Assembly (NCBI RefSeq): GCF_051401765.1
Contig: NC_135069.1
Coordinates: forward strand, 11,138,501-11,202,500
Direction: 5' to 3'
DNA length: 64,000 bases
From: Calliopsis andreniformis
Taxonomy: Eukaryota; Arthropoda; Insecta; Hymenoptera; Andrenidae
The notes beneath the pieces are model-generated. The model was given only the letters and a program-made list of their open reading frames with translations, ran no database searches and was not told the DNA's origin. Every line of letters starts with the position of its first letter. Positions within the stretch are counted from its first letter, which is position 1. Below are positions 14,041-25,709 of this stretch, piece by piece. The translations under genes were made by a program, and so were the position numbers.

Positions 14041-14725
14041 CACAGCGTATCCCAGAACTGGTGGTACAAGCGCAAAGAAGGTGATTCTACATGAAAACAT
14101 AAAACAAAAATGTAGAATAAAATTTCTTGATTTCATGCTTTGTTTTCGAGAAAATTGACTTCGAATTTTAACCGAGTGCAAGTGTACCAAAGTATAAGTT
14201 TAGACATTTGAGGGGTAAGGAGATAAAAGGGAATGCTTCTAGCTCACCGTAAGGTAAATGTACCAGTAACCTATGATGTCCCAGTACCTGGATACTAACG
14301 CTAATTCTATTCAATTTTAAGTTTCAATTCTTATGTACCTAATAAAAAACTAAACCTATACAATAAAATAAGTGTCCTAAGATAAGATAATTAGCTATTA
14401 GAATGCAATTCAAGTATCGAGATAAGCATTTTTAGGTTGTTTACTTATTGAGACATATATCTTAAGCGTCTGGGTATTAGGACATTTATCCTAGAGACAG
14501 TCAGTGGTCAAACGAAGAGTGGTCCCCTTATCCCATATACCCTTCAAGCACCCAAAGTTGTACTTCCATACATTTGTACTCGCTCATAATTCAAACTCAA
14601 TATGCTCAAAAACGAAGCACGTTATCAAACAAATTTATTCCATATTTTCAACTTATTTTCTCACATCATTGAATCATAGAATCACTGCTTTTCTGCTAAT
14701 GCCACCAGTTTTGGGACACTCTGTA
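14041..14725. mobile_element. Long-TIR MITE-like element, about 0.68 kb (family L)
   Basis: The left end starts CACAGCGTATCCCAGAACTG followed by GTGGTAC. The right end on the minus strand is ACAGAGTGTCCCAAAACTGG followed by TGGCAT. The inverted similarity continues about 200 bp inward and includes GTGATTCTA, a TGCTT(T/C)GTTTT(C/T)GAG stretch, and a GGGGTAAGGAGATAA / GGGTATATGGGATAA stretch. The element at 36504-37158 belongs to the same family. No transposase is visible. The 100-codon frame at 14504-14806 lies in the right repeat and is incidental. Confidence 0.75.
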
Positions 14726-17700
14726 TGTCCCGTATACCAGTCACTCGTACGCATCTTGAATTTCATTTTTCCTCGAAAGAGGTCTTCCAAAAATTATATT
14801 CATTAGAAGGAAATCTAAACAACGGAAACCAAAGCATCTGAACGATCCCTCGGCCACCGGAAACAGGTATCACGTGGTTGTTCGCGGGTCAGTCGGGTCG
14901 TTCGACGTGCCCGTAACAAATCAGCGACAGAATCAAAAGTACATTGCTTGTCTCGCGGTCGAATTACGGTAAATTAGCGGTAGTAAAGAGGTAACAGTGA
15001 GCAGCAGGTACCTACATCGAAGAGGAGTCGGACGAACGGATGGACGGACGGGCGGGGGCAAACATAAATTAAGATGGGGGACTGATTATGAGGCGAGGGC
15101 AGGCTATCATTACCCGAGCCATCGTGACCGGTCGACCCTGCAGCCGCGGCTGCTGAACACACCGCTTGCTCTCTCGCTGCATGATGTTCGCAATTCGCCT
15201 GCCTCGTGCCCCGATAATGCCGGGGTGGGAACTGCAAATTATTAATCTCTGTTCCTGCATTACATAGTTCAGCGAATATGAAACGAGTATTGTCAGAGAT
15301 ACGAAACCCGAAGGAGGCACCTTGATAAAAGAGGAACCAGCTGTTCTCTGGTGCACGGCTCTAGTGACGTAGACTAGGTTTCTCTTCCTGGTTGTGGATC
15401 TCCGCGCCGTCACTATATAGGGTTTCGACATGTGGGCATTGTAACAGATGATTTTCTTCAGCTGTGAAAGTTTGAGAATGTTTGCTTGTGGATGTTTCGA
15501 GTGATATCATTTATTAATATTGCTTCATGCCTCTTGACATTTTGGCCGCGTTGAGTTTCTCTGCGAGAAGTATTCAAGATTGAACACAAATTTTGTTATT
15601 TGTGTATCATACGTGAAGGAGAAATTGGCAAACATGTCTGAAGTGTATTTTGCACTTTCAGTTACTTTATCGATGAAAATCTATTCTTATGAGTGGGAAA
15701 GATACTCAAGAATTGCTACTTGCAAGAAGAACAGACCAATACTATATTAAATCTTGGCTTTGTAACAATATAGAGATTTGATTTCCACAATTAAATTTCA
15801 TTGCATCCATTTATTAACCATTTTACAGTGCCAATGGAAGTATAAAAGAATAAATTTTACGTAATAGATCTTAAAAGTATTTGTGTCTCTAAATCTGAAT
15901 AATCAAATGTTTTAGAAACGTCCCATTATTTCTTATAAATCGAAATTGCAGAGTACACTTATCATTCATATAAGAGACATTTCATCGTAGGTACATGTTT
16001 GAAATACAAGTTATTTAATGCAATTTGAATACCAAAATTTGTAAAGTTTAACTTCTAAGATAATTCGTCGAATCTAAATATACTATAATATGATCGTATT
16101 CTTCACCCATCGTTAATTGGTCAACCCTCGCTTTTGCATGTTTAAAAATCAGCAAAAATCTGTTTATCAATCTTCTAAGTGACGGTTAAATGAAATAACA
16201 AGTAAAAGTACGCAAATACATTGTAACTCCAATCTTTTCAAATATTGCAAAGAACTCAGCGATTGCAGAGCTAATTGTACAACAGGTGCAAGTACGCCTA
16301 CAGGAGAAGGTCGTAATGAAACCAATCCAGAACTTAGAATTAGTCGTCTGTCAAAGTAATACTGAAATTTATAGGGAAAGTTAAAAGTGATTGGTATTCG
16401 GCTTTTCCTTGACCGGTAGTCCAACCAAGTCGACCAGCTACTCGAAGTTGTTCAAAAGGCGATGAGGAAAACACGATAAGGTCTGCAGGACCACGCAATT
16501 TCTACACGCAAATTCTTGTTTCTTTTTTTGTTGACTTCGCCGCTAACACCTTCCACAGCAACAAACTGGGTCACTACTTCCTTATCTGACTGTGGCTATG
16601 CTTGTAATTTCCGGTGAAATCCAATTACGACAATCTTCACTTGATTCGTTTAAGTTCAAATAAAGCATCCGAAGTCGACGTGGTACATATTTACACTCAC
16701 TTGATGTAAGCCTTTATTTGTATGCATATTTACAGCAGACTAATTACGTGCACAGTTGTATTTTGATACGACGTTCTTTGTTTTTGTTTTAAGAATTGCT
16801 CTGGTTTTAAAACCAGACGTTCGTTAACGTACTTATTAGAGAAAGTAATTATCTGTACTTATTAGAAACACGAGAAAGTAGTGTGTGTATGAAATTTTGT
16901 AGGATAAAAATGATTTCAGCCATCGATACGAAATCTTATATTTGTTAATTGTGAAAATTTAATATGATATATATTTTTATTCTATTGTATGAAAACAATT
17001 TACATATGTATCTTTTACTTATGAAACCCTTAACTGGTGTGGTGGAGGTTATAGCATTTTTACTAACTCAACTTTTAATGATCGATATACGTATGAAACT
17101 ATTCGTACAAATGTTAATGAATTAAGAAATTCCAAATTTTCTGTGTACAACCATTAATCATTTTTTTTATAATAAAACTGTAATGACTCATTGTCGAATC
17201 CATTAAAAAAAGAATATACATGGTGTCTCCTCTACATAAACACGTTGCTATATTTGTTATAGCTTGAAATTAACTAGAGCCGAAAAATTTAACTTACGTA
17301 TCTACTGTCATTCATTCTTAGGTAACACCAATTGACTAGAATGAGCGTGAGTTGTCCTGAGAATCGTGTTCCTTATTATTAACTCCGTGAGCTCAGGGTA
17401 TACTTTGAGGGAACTCTGTTATAACACGACTATTTTACCCCATTAAGGTTCAAAGCTACGAAAATGCAACACTTTATTCCCTACTTTTTTTTTAGTAAAT
17501 TTACATATTGAGTTCTGTTTCTCCATGTGACTGTTATGAAAATGGAGCCTAGAGATTAGCTTAATAATTTTTTCGTTATTATTCTTCCTTTTTTATTTAG
17601 ATTCTATAATATGTTTTTGTAAGTTATACACATTTTCCTGTAGATTCTTCTCTTGGGACTTAAAGGGTCAGTTGACAATTAAAACTAAAACACGCCAAAT

Positions 17701-17854
17701 TAAGCTGAATTTCTATCTAATGTTCTACCTTCATTCATATCTTTTGCACTTCTTTTTACACATTTCACAAAATTCCTTCGTTCCACAAATAACAAAAAAA
17801 TTTGAATACTGAAAGCTGTTTATTCGAAGCTCACAAAATTACAAAATTAAAATA
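14726..17854. other. CpG block at 14.8-15.4 kb, then AT-rich DNA
   Basis: From about 14820 to 15440 the sequence is CpG-rich, with a GGACGGACGG-type microsatellite-like run near 15030-15058. Overlapping frames on both strands (14974-15237, 14997-15245, 15069-15431) lack domains, so I do not call a gene. From 15440 to 17854 the DNA is AT-rich with no gene seen. A perfect 16-bp palindrome CTGGTTTTAAAACCAG sits at 16801-16816, followed by a short duplicated GTACTTATTAGA segment. Confidence 0.5.
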
Positions 17855-18308
17855 TCAGTAAAAATCCAGTGAGCCAATCAAGATACACAGACGTGTCCAA
17901 ACCACGTCGCTTTTATCGATAACAAGAAAAAATCGTTTCGATCGACATTTAGAGATCGACAAAGTGATCGATCGATTGTGGCGGCCGACAGACCAGTAAG
18001 AACCGTGCGTGCTCGCAATTCGTCGTGCTCCGTCACACAGATACATGAACCAGATACACGTACACACGCTGGATTTTTGCACACGGGTTCGGTTTGCATA
18101 CAGAGCACAACATAGCGCCGTTACTGTGGCTGGTCTCTGATTATTGCGAAACAGACTCAGCCCGCCCGTCGCGTCGATTTTCCAAGTGGTTCCCCAATGG
18201 TAGCTCCAGTGGTAACCTTTCACCTTGCGTACACAAGTCTCGTGCTGCATCGTAAAAATCTGTTTGCAGCCACAAAGTGGAACTTAAGACGAATTTATAC
18301 TTTATGCT
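17855..18308. other. CpG-rich block beside the 684-bp element
   Basis: This is a GC/CpG-rich stretch with several GATCGA words near 17940-17980. A 131-codon minus-strand frame (17855-18250) and a nested 76-codon frame are open here, but the translations show no recognisable domain. It directly abuts the left end of the 684-bp transposable element. I read it as non-coding, possibly regulatory. An unrecognised exon cannot be excluded. Confidence 0.35.
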
Positions 18309-18992
18309 CCATACTTCGTTCACTGGGAGAACACAGTTGTCGGTTGACGAGTTTTCGTACCCTTTGCGCAGTTCACGCCTACGCTCATTAGTTATTGGCT
18401 CTGTCACTCCCGAGCACATCCCTACCCATGAACCCCTTGTTGGGCCCTTGGAGGTCCTACCATTTCTAAAGAAAGTCACTTCTTCAAGTGTTAGCGCATA
18501 AACGGTGTGAAAGAAATTTTGAGCAAGCAAACGATATTCTTTTAGATTTTAGTTTTCTCCGAAAGTATTAATGCGGCTCTGTTAGCAAATAAAAATCTTC
18601 TTGAATATCGTCTCTGTCGACCGAAAACGTACTGGTACTAGTCAGAATTCTTACTGCGTTGCAATACTATAAACGACCCTAGATTTCCCGTGTCATAAAC
18701 TACCTGGTCGCATCGAACATTTTGTAGGAAATCCAGGAAACAGTTCTACCGTTGCTGTTTCTTTATAATCAAATAAGCTGTGGATTCTTATACATTGATA
18801 TCTCAATAAATATTGTTTCTTAATAGATAGAAACATTTGTTTCATTTGGACACTAGGTATACAGAGTAGAAAGAAGCAAGGCGTGTCCTTTTAGGCTCTT
18901 GAATCCTTCACCAATCTCAGTGGAAAAGTCAGTCGGGGCAATGGAAGCCATCTGCGCGAAACGACTGCGTTCTCTCAGTGAACGCAGTATAG
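18309..18992 (-). mobile_element. 684-bp hairpin-TIR element (family H), copy A
   Basis: This copy is the reverse complement of 41075-41758 along its whole 684 bp, with only about half a dozen to ten differences seen by eye. Its ends are inverted repeats of about 30 bp: CTATACTGCGTTCACTGAGA on the 18992 side, and the matching C(C)ATACTTCGTTCACTGGGA on the 18309 side. Each end contains a small palindrome, perfect on the 18992 side (ACTGCGTTC / GAACGCAGT). A 64-codon frame starting MLAQNFFHTVYA is shared by both copies, but no transposase motif is recognisable. Target duplication is ambiguous (ATGCT left, ATGCC right). Confidence 0.85.
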
Positions 18993-19097
18993 ATGCCATC
19001 GCGAATGATTTATCTAGAGTCAAGGGTGTAAAAATTTCAATTTTTAATTTACTCAAATATACAAGATAACCAATTAATGTACAGTAGTATCGAAAAT

Positions 19098-19575
19098 AAG
19101 AATAAAGTCAGAAAACTGGAATGACACCTGGATAAATTCTCGGAACACAAATATCCACAACATCAGAAAAAATATCCACGAAACAAGTCCAGCATTATCC
19201 TTCGACAGGAAACACCAAGTAGTCATCACAAGGCTAAGAATTGGTCATACAAACTTCACGCATTCCTTCTCGCTCAAAAAAGAAGACCAACCACTGTGCA
19301 CCATTTGCAACACCAAAATCTCGATGGAACATATCATCACTTCCTGCGAAAAATACCAACGTGAACGGAATCTGTACCAAATCTGCGGAAATCTCAAAGA
19401 AGCGATCAAAAATGAAAAATCATGCTCCGATGTTATAAATTTTTTGAAATATGTTAACTTACTAAACCAAATTTAAGCCAAAGCCATGTATATCAACCGT
19501 GGTTGCTAATGACCCTTGAGGGTAGATGCAACATTAAAAATTAAATAAAAAAAAAAAAAAAAAAAGAATAAAGTC
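19098..19575 (+). mobile_element. 5'-truncated non-LTR retrotransposon insertion with TSD
   Basis: The insertion runs from 19110 to about 19563 and is flanked by a 12-bp direct repeat AAGAATAAAGTC (19098-19109 and 19564-19575). It ends in a poly(A) tract from about 19547. This is the classic product of target-primed reverse transcription with 5' truncation. The 3' untranslated part (19477-19546) includes TAATGACCCTTGAGGGTAGA. The coding part belongs to the Jockey/I/R1-type group. I cannot assign the clade without a search. Confidence 0.9.
19111..19476 (+). pseudogene. C-terminal fragment of a non-LTR retrotransposon ORF2-type polyprotein
   Basis: This is an open frame of 121 codons plus stop, without its own start because the element is 5'-truncated. 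The translation contains the typical C-terminal signature RLRIGHTNFTHSF, then LKKEDQPLC, then a CX2C-X7-H-X4-C zinc-knuckle-like cluster (C-TI-C...MEH-IITS-C), then KYQRERN. These follow the reverse transcriptase and RNase H parts in insect Jockey/I/R1-like elements, neither of which is present here. The remaining frame has no stop or frameshift, suggesting a fairly young insertion. It cannot be active alone. Confidence 0.88.
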
Positions 19576-21721
19576 TAGAAATAACTTATATTATGAAAAA
19601 TATAAATAATAAAAGTAATAATAAGAAAAATAACAGAAAAAAGGAAATAAAATAAAAAATTGTAATAAAAAAAAAAAGAGAGACGAAAAGTAAAAGTGGA
19701 CATGTATTGTTTCCATTTGCATTTCATCCAAAGTGAACAGTGAATGAAGTAGAGTCGACCTCACCTTTGGATGAAATGCATGGATGATTCATTCGCAGTG
19801 AAATACAGTAGTCTCAACGTCTCTAAACGTGTCCAGAAATAAGTGAATAGCCGCGGCTAGCCATTTGAATTTTATCTGAAAACTAATAAAATGAATTCAG
19901 CTATTGAACTTGTGTAAATACTCCAGCTTTTATATTCCACATTCACTCTGGATGAATCATCCACGATGCATATCCAAAGTGAGTAAGTGTAAATTCGATT
20001 TACCGATATAGTTCTCAATTTTTGCAATTTTTTTTTCATTCCCTATATTTGTTATCTTCTTTGTTTATTTTATGCTGTGGTAATGGGACTTTTCAGTTCT
20101 TTTCATTTCCGCAGAGTAGACTGAGGCAAATGGTTTCTAATTCATATAGTGACTCAGAATATAATATTTACAATAGGAGTGAAATAATTTAATGAAAGTT
20201 ATCAAGATAATTACCTAAATTAACATTTCACAATAATAGGAACTATAATTTAAAAAAACCGATCAGTGTATTTTAAAGACATCAAGAGTGTAACGTAACA
20301 TGGAATAGCAGATGAATTCAGCATTTAACTCTTGTCTCGTCGTTATCAAAAATATTATAAATATTATATTAAAATATTATACTGAATTTACCTAAGAAAC
20401 ATAATCAACTTGTACAAAGATTAAATATAATAAGTACTTATTGCTCCCTGACATTGTGAACTGGCTAAACGACGTAAGTTAAAGTAAAAACAGCTGAACA
20501 TGTTTCTCTTGAAATATAAGTAGATATACATATGTAGAATGAGTATTGTCATTTTATAAAACGTTACAAAGATCGTTGCATTAAACTCGAGGCATAATCA
20601 TATGCAAAGAAGAAGGAGCAGCAAAAAGAGAAGCGCAGTACATAGAGCTCGAAAAATGATAAAATCTGTGCATGCAGTTCATATTTTATGGATGCGATAA
20701 AATTTATTGACGAAACCGCAATAACGTTTTATAAACCGTGGATTTGCATGATAAACTGTGTTATCGAGAATCATTTGTTTCATTTTAATGAACAATTACA
20801 TCTTTAGGAGTAGGCACCTATACGCATACAAATGATGTACAATGAACATTAACCACCTATTAGGGAACAATATCTTTTGTCTTCATGAGAAGGACAAGAC
20901 AGAAACCACTTAAACATTAAGTGCTTCAAAATGTATTTATCGAAAGTGTTAAGTGTCTTATAATTTTCAAAACTTTTAAAAATTGCTTCCTTGGAATGAT
21001 CCTTGAAGATATTCGGAACTGTGCAATGAATGCTTAAAAATTGTTCGAATACAAGAACTGCTCATCACTAAATAGAACAGAGTACACCTGAATTGGACCA
21101 GTCTGTTCCAGTGGGCGCTCTGGCTCAAGCAGCTACAGTATCTCATAAAGTTTTTATTGTCCATTAACAGCAAGCTAATAACTATAATTGAGGATGTAAC
21201 GTGCATATAAACGTCGCTACTTGCTTGAGCAGCACAAATAACCTTACGATATAAATCTTGTCCGACGCGACTAATCGGTCGCTGAAGAACCACAAGAATT
21301 CGTCTATCAATTCACCCATGATCGTCAGTTTTTCTTATTGTTAGACTGTTCGTCATGCTTCAGACTCTGTGTAAACCTTGGGTATCATAACTATCTTCAG
21401 ATTCAAGTGAACAGTCTACTGTGCGAGGATGAACGTACAGGAAGTACACTTTCACAGTCTTGTAACTATTACTTGTATCTATTATAAAATTTCAATCAAT
21501 AGTTGATCTCTTATTAAAACTGTATCTTCACGGTGTCATTATGAAACATGTATTAGTTATATTTACACAAAAACTTACTTTTACTTTCTGAACTCTGTTT
21601 TCTATATTCTGGATGAATGTTAAAAATCGATAATTAATTCCTAATTTAGCGACTTTGTATTAATTTAGCATGAAAGAAGATTCTTTTGAATAGAAAATTA
21701 AATCTGTTATTGTAAATTATA
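19576..21721. other. A-rich then AT-rich DNA, no gene seen
   Basis: Just after the retrotransposon, 19590-19690 is very A-rich (AATAAAA and AAAGAAAA type runs). A strong inverted repeat lies at 19715-19783 and is listed separately. Beyond that the DNA is AT-rich. The 105-codon minus-strand frame at 20976-21293 has no recognisable domain and is probably chance. No RNA gene was recognised. Confidence 0.5.
19715..19783. repeat. Long near-perfect inverted repeat / hairpin
   Basis: The arms GCATTTCATCCAAAG (19719-19733) and CTTTGGATGAAATGC (19765-19779) are perfect 15-bp complements. Further pairing is possible outward (CCAT/ATGG) and inward (TGA/TCA), around a loop of roughly 25-31 nt. An RNA from either strand would fold into a roughly 70-nt stem-loop of precursor-microRNA size. 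A related word, TCACTCTGGATGAATCATCC, occurs near 19946, so it could instead be a remnant of a repetitive element. No known insect microRNA seed was recognised. Confidence 0.6.
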
Positions 21722-21930
21722 CAGTGTGTCCTAGAACAGGTGTCAGAAATTTTAAGAAGTGATTCTAAAATACATCTGAAATGTGTCTGACTCAGGGCTT
21801 CTTCTACTGACTTCGCTGTGTCTGACCTAACTAATGCATGTCGGCAGTAGAATAATCTCTGAGTCTGACACATTTCACGGGAATTTTAAAACCATCTCTA
21901 AAAACTTCTGACATCTGCTGGCGAACACAG
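21722..21930. mobile_element. Foldback MITE (family F), best copy, about 209 bp
   Basis: The two halves are inverted repeats of about 90-100 bp, roughly three-quarters identical by eye. The left runs CAGTGTGTCCTAGAACAGGT, then GTCAGAAATTTT, then GAAATGTGTCTGACTCAG, then TTCTACTG. The right, on the minus strand, runs CTGTGTTCGCCAGCAGATGT, then GTCAGAAGTTTTT, then GAAATGTGTCAGACTCAG, then TTCTACTG. The whole copy is nearly one palindrome. Related copies lie at 2805-3080 and 25343-25709, with an end at 61-104. The 75-codon frame across it is incidental. Confidence 0.75.
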
Positions 21931-23480
21931 CAGATATAACACTATCATATATAATAATAGAAGTTTATCAAACTTGTTTCTAAACAATTATATTATTTAT
22001 TCATTCTATCTACATAATTATTCTTCTTTAATGGTATATGATATACTGGACTAACGGTTTACTTCGGAATATTTCTGAGTTCTGTAAACTAAGATAAAGA
22101 AAATAACATTATCTAAAAGATTCATTCCAAGCATTTAATCATTTTCTCTACTTACATCGCGGAAAACTTGTTCATATTGGTTATACGTTAGGACAAGATT
22201 AGCTGGGAGAGGAGTTTGCCAGAAGGGTTTTATGGTAAGGTCCAACCAGGTCATGAACGCTTTCTCTATAAAAAGAATAGAAGGGAGAGTGCAAGGAGGA
22301 GAATGAATCAGAGTAGCTAAAGAAGAGAGAGAAAGAGGTTTATTTGCATAACCGCCCTGACTCACAAAAGTCTATGATAAGTTGGCTCGATAAAGACTAC
22401 CACTTGTAATCCATGGCTTCCGCGCTCGTGGGACCATGTATATGGTATATGTATATCACAATACATACTACGAGTTCGTGGCTGTTCCCGGATTCGTTTC
22501 GATTAGCGATTCAACACGAGTGCAGTTCACTCATTTTTATGTGTACTATTTTTAATAAGTACTCCAGTTTTCTTGAGTCTCGAATTCTTTTGCTTCTGAA
22601 ATTCTCGACTAATTACAGATTAAAATAAGCTAATTCTGAAACATGTTTCTAGATTTATGACCGTTTCAAAGATTTTGTTCTACATATTACGACAGTGTCA
22701 GAAATGTTATCTTTTTCTACCAACGATCAGAGTTTAGAGATGATTAATGATATAATTTCCTTTTTTATGTCCCAAGTATCTACCTACTTCCTACCTATAA
22801 ATTTCTTTAAATTCTAAACTTTAAAAACATTAATGAAAACAATAAGTTCGAAATATAAAATATCCACTATTACACATTTATACGAAGTTTCTAGTTATTT
22901 AATTTTTCTCCCTTTTCTTATACATCGCTAATTTTATGTACCGTAGCTTTAATACCCAGACATGCGATTACGCATTGAGTTATTCCCCAGGAAAGCAGGA
23001 ACACATACCCAAGAAATAGGGCAGATGCTTATTATCCGATCCGAGTAATTCGCGGATTACAGCGTGCTAATTTTATAATTTATTCGCATAGGCGTTACGC
23101 GCCGGCTTGGAAACTCGTTTATAATTGCGTAAAAATAGGCAAAGTCAATGGTACAGGTCGTCAATTTCGTTACTGATGGTATGGTGTGCTCGACTCGGTT
23201 TGATGCATCGCGAACGAGAATAGAGTTTTACGGTCAACAGATCCGCGTTCGGTGTGTCGTATTAACAAACAATCTCGTAAACAATGACCACTGTGTTTCG
23301 CCTGGTAGGTGATAGGTGGACTAAGCGGCAAGTGCTAGCCAACCACGTATGGAGAACACTGCGAATACATCCGCTTAGCAAATACATCCGCGTGTATAGT
23401 CCACTGTTACAGATGTACCGGGTGACGGAATGTGTACCTATCTTATCACATTCATCAGAGGTTTCCATAATGTTCCACGT
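21931..23480. other. AT-rich DNA with a CpG-richer pocket, no gene seen
   Basis: No recognisable gene. A CpG-richer pocket lies at about 22940-23460, with overlapping frames on both strands (23262-23468, 23284-23511) that lack domains. The 76-codon minus-strand frame at 22135-22365 also looks incidental. No TIR pair, tandem array or structural RNA was found. Confidence 0.5.
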
Positions 23481-23800
23481 AAAAAGTTCAGTTCTTGCTT
23501 TTTTTGTGTAGAGACTGCGAAATATAAATACTGTAATTTACATTTATTTGGTATCTATTCTAACAGATTTGGAGATAATTCTATATGTCGTATTTCATTG
23601 TCAGAAGGCATTAGCCAAAATTGTACACTTACGAAAGAACTGAAAAAAGTTCAGTTCTTGCTTTTTTTGTGCAGAGACTGCGAAATATAAATACTGTAGT
23701 TTACATTTATTTGGTATCTATTGTAACAGATTTGGAGATAATTCTATATGTCGTATTTCATTGTCAAAAGGCATTAGCCAAAATTGTATACTTACAAAAG
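23481..23800 (+). repeat. Tandem duplication, two copies of a 163-bp unit
   Basis: The word AAAAAGTTCAGTTCTTGCTT begins at 23481 and again at 23644. The next 150 bp repeats almost exactly, through GGCATTAGCCAAAATTGTA, giving a 163-bp period and two copies. Only a few mismatches are visible, so the duplication is recent. The overlapping frames 23430-23690 and 23621-23854 are echoes of each other produced by the duplication, not genes. Confidence 0.9.
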
Positions 23801-23862
23801 GACAGATGTTATTATTATGCAAATATTCAGATCCCTTTTGCAATGAAAATTTGAAATGATAT

Positions 23863-24158
23863 TTAACACTTTTTGTTTAAAAAAAAGAAGGAAACAGGTA
23901 TGCAGGATAGGGTAAGAATATGAGATACCTATTTTATTGTTTGAGCTAAAGAGTCTCCAAGTAGAAGTAAATAAATATAAAAGAAGAATAATATTAGGGA
24001 ATTTTATAATGTGAAACATACTATATAAATATAAATATTGTAGAATTTATAAAACTTTTAATGTTTTATTTCTTCTAAATTGACACTATGACAACCATTT
24101 GATGCCACATTGGCGTCATTTTAAGTGATTTTTGAAACTAGCGTCGTTAAAGTGTTAA
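23863..24158. mobile_element. Possible second piggyBac-like MITE (TTAA-CACTTT)
   Basis: TTAA-CACTTTTTG at 23863 faces AACGACGC-type sequence ending AAAGTG-TTAA at 24158 (GCGTCGTTAAAGTGTTAA). TTAA at both ends with a CACTTT inverted repeat fits a piggyBac-type non-autonomous element of about 288 bp. The inverted repeat is only about 6 bp before similarity is lost, so this call is much weaker than the one at 13198-13680. No transposase is present. Confidence 0.4.
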
Positions 24159-25342
24159 AGAAAAATTAGAGAAATAGAAATGTGGATAGTAAATTGGACA
24201 TAATTATTTTCGGGAAAAAAACGAAATTATGATAAACTATTACTACTCTCACAATATAGTTACACAAAAATATTAACGTTTCATCTATTACTGACATTTG
24301 TTCATTGTACTTTTTGTTGTTATATCTCACGCATTAAAGCAGAATATACCTTACATCTTCACTAATATTTTAAACCTGCAATTACTGTAGAATAAGTAAC
24401 CTCATTTGTTTAATTGAAAATCAGAAAATAAACTAAAGTCCCACAAAACCTCTACTGCACAAAAGGAATAATAATGAAAGACAAACTATTATTGTACTCT
24501 GTTATAATCTTCATAATACTTAGGCATCTAATATCAGTTTTGTATGTAGATCAAGAACTATCGTACATTCTTGCCTTCTCCTCGAATACTACAGGTACAG
24601 AAAATTCATACGAAAAATAGATTTAATACAGATGCTTTTAATTAAAAAAGGGTTATCCACAAACGAGCACAACAGTCGTTACTATTTTATCAGTACGTAT
24701 CTCGAAACAGATTTTTAACTTCTGCCATAAGCTTTTGACAACATAGCGAATAAAGATCGAAATCTAATCGACTGAAGGTGGACACCTGGTGTAAGGACGG
24801 AACGTGGAGAATACGGGGGCGCGTGCTCACGCATGAACAGGTGACAATCTCGTTTGTGGTTACATGATAAACGCCGCTCTGCTGGTGCAGTGGACGCCTG
24901 ACGTATCTTATGACCATTCACTATAGATTGTCTGCTCGCATACCTGAGACTTCGCGCCTTTTCTTCATGTATATTCTACTATAAAGAACCACATACTAAC
25001 ACGAAGAGTTTCTCTTTCTGTTTAGGATTTCGTAATTGTGTAAAAAGTACAGAATAATAGTCATAATATTTCCTTTTTAAACAAACGACATAATATGAAA
25101 ATTGATTTCGCATAAAATTTAAACCAGTAGTTAAAATAAAAAATATATGTATAAACAATTAAAGGAATTATCTGTTAATATAATTAAAACGTTCTGGTTG
25201 AAAGTAGCGTGAGTGCCAAGATGGAAAAGCTTTGTTTTTTGTTTAAAAAATGTTCTATGTGGTGCACAAAGTAGAAAATTAAAATCTTTTTAATTTTAAC
25301 ATTTATGCTACTTTCCACAAAAACTCTTCAATTAATATTCAG
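24159..25342. other. AT-rich DNA, no gene seen
   Basis: Only AT-rich sequence, with a modest CpG-richer patch at about 24720-24960. That patch has two overlapping minus-strand frames (24690-24917, 24715-24921) lacking any domain. No repeat pair or RNA gene was recognised. Confidence 0.5.
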
Positions 25343-25709
25343 AATGTTTAATGTGTCTCAGAAATTTGATAGGATTATTCTAAACGCCTAAATAAGACGA
25401 AAAGCAGAATGGTAAAATTGCGTTTGAGGCTTTAGTTGCGAGATATTAATTGTTAATGGTATATCTAAACTACGCGTGAAACGTGTCTGACTTGAATCTT
25501 ATTCTACTGCTGGTGTGCATTAGCTTGGTCAGACAGAGTGATATCAGTACAATAAGTCAAATCGGACACACTTCGCGCGCCTTTGAGATGTACCTTTAAC
25601 AACGAATATCTAGAAAACGAAGCCTCAAATATAGTCTGATCATTCTTGACTTCAATTCTATTTTTATATGTAGAGCTCTAAAATTGCTGACACCTATTAG
25701 CAAACACTA
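25343..25709 (-). repeat. Foldback repeat (family F), copy 4, about 367 bp
   Basis: The right end reads TGACACCTATTAGCAAACAC and matches the family terminus. The left end, GTTTAATGTGTCTCAGAAAT, is its imperfect inverse. The core at about 25484-25580 (GTGAAACGTGTCTGACTTGA then TTATTCTACTGC) is clearly homologous to the reverse complement of 21775-21880. The copy is diverged and longer than the 209-bp copy, with extra sequence between the left end and the core. No coding capacity. Confidence 0.6.

Noticed and set aside
17855..18530. Two overlapping minus-strand frames of about 130 codons, considered as exons
   Set aside because: One (18141-18530) crosses from the 684-bp element into flanking DNA only because a terminal stop is mutated; the other has no domain.
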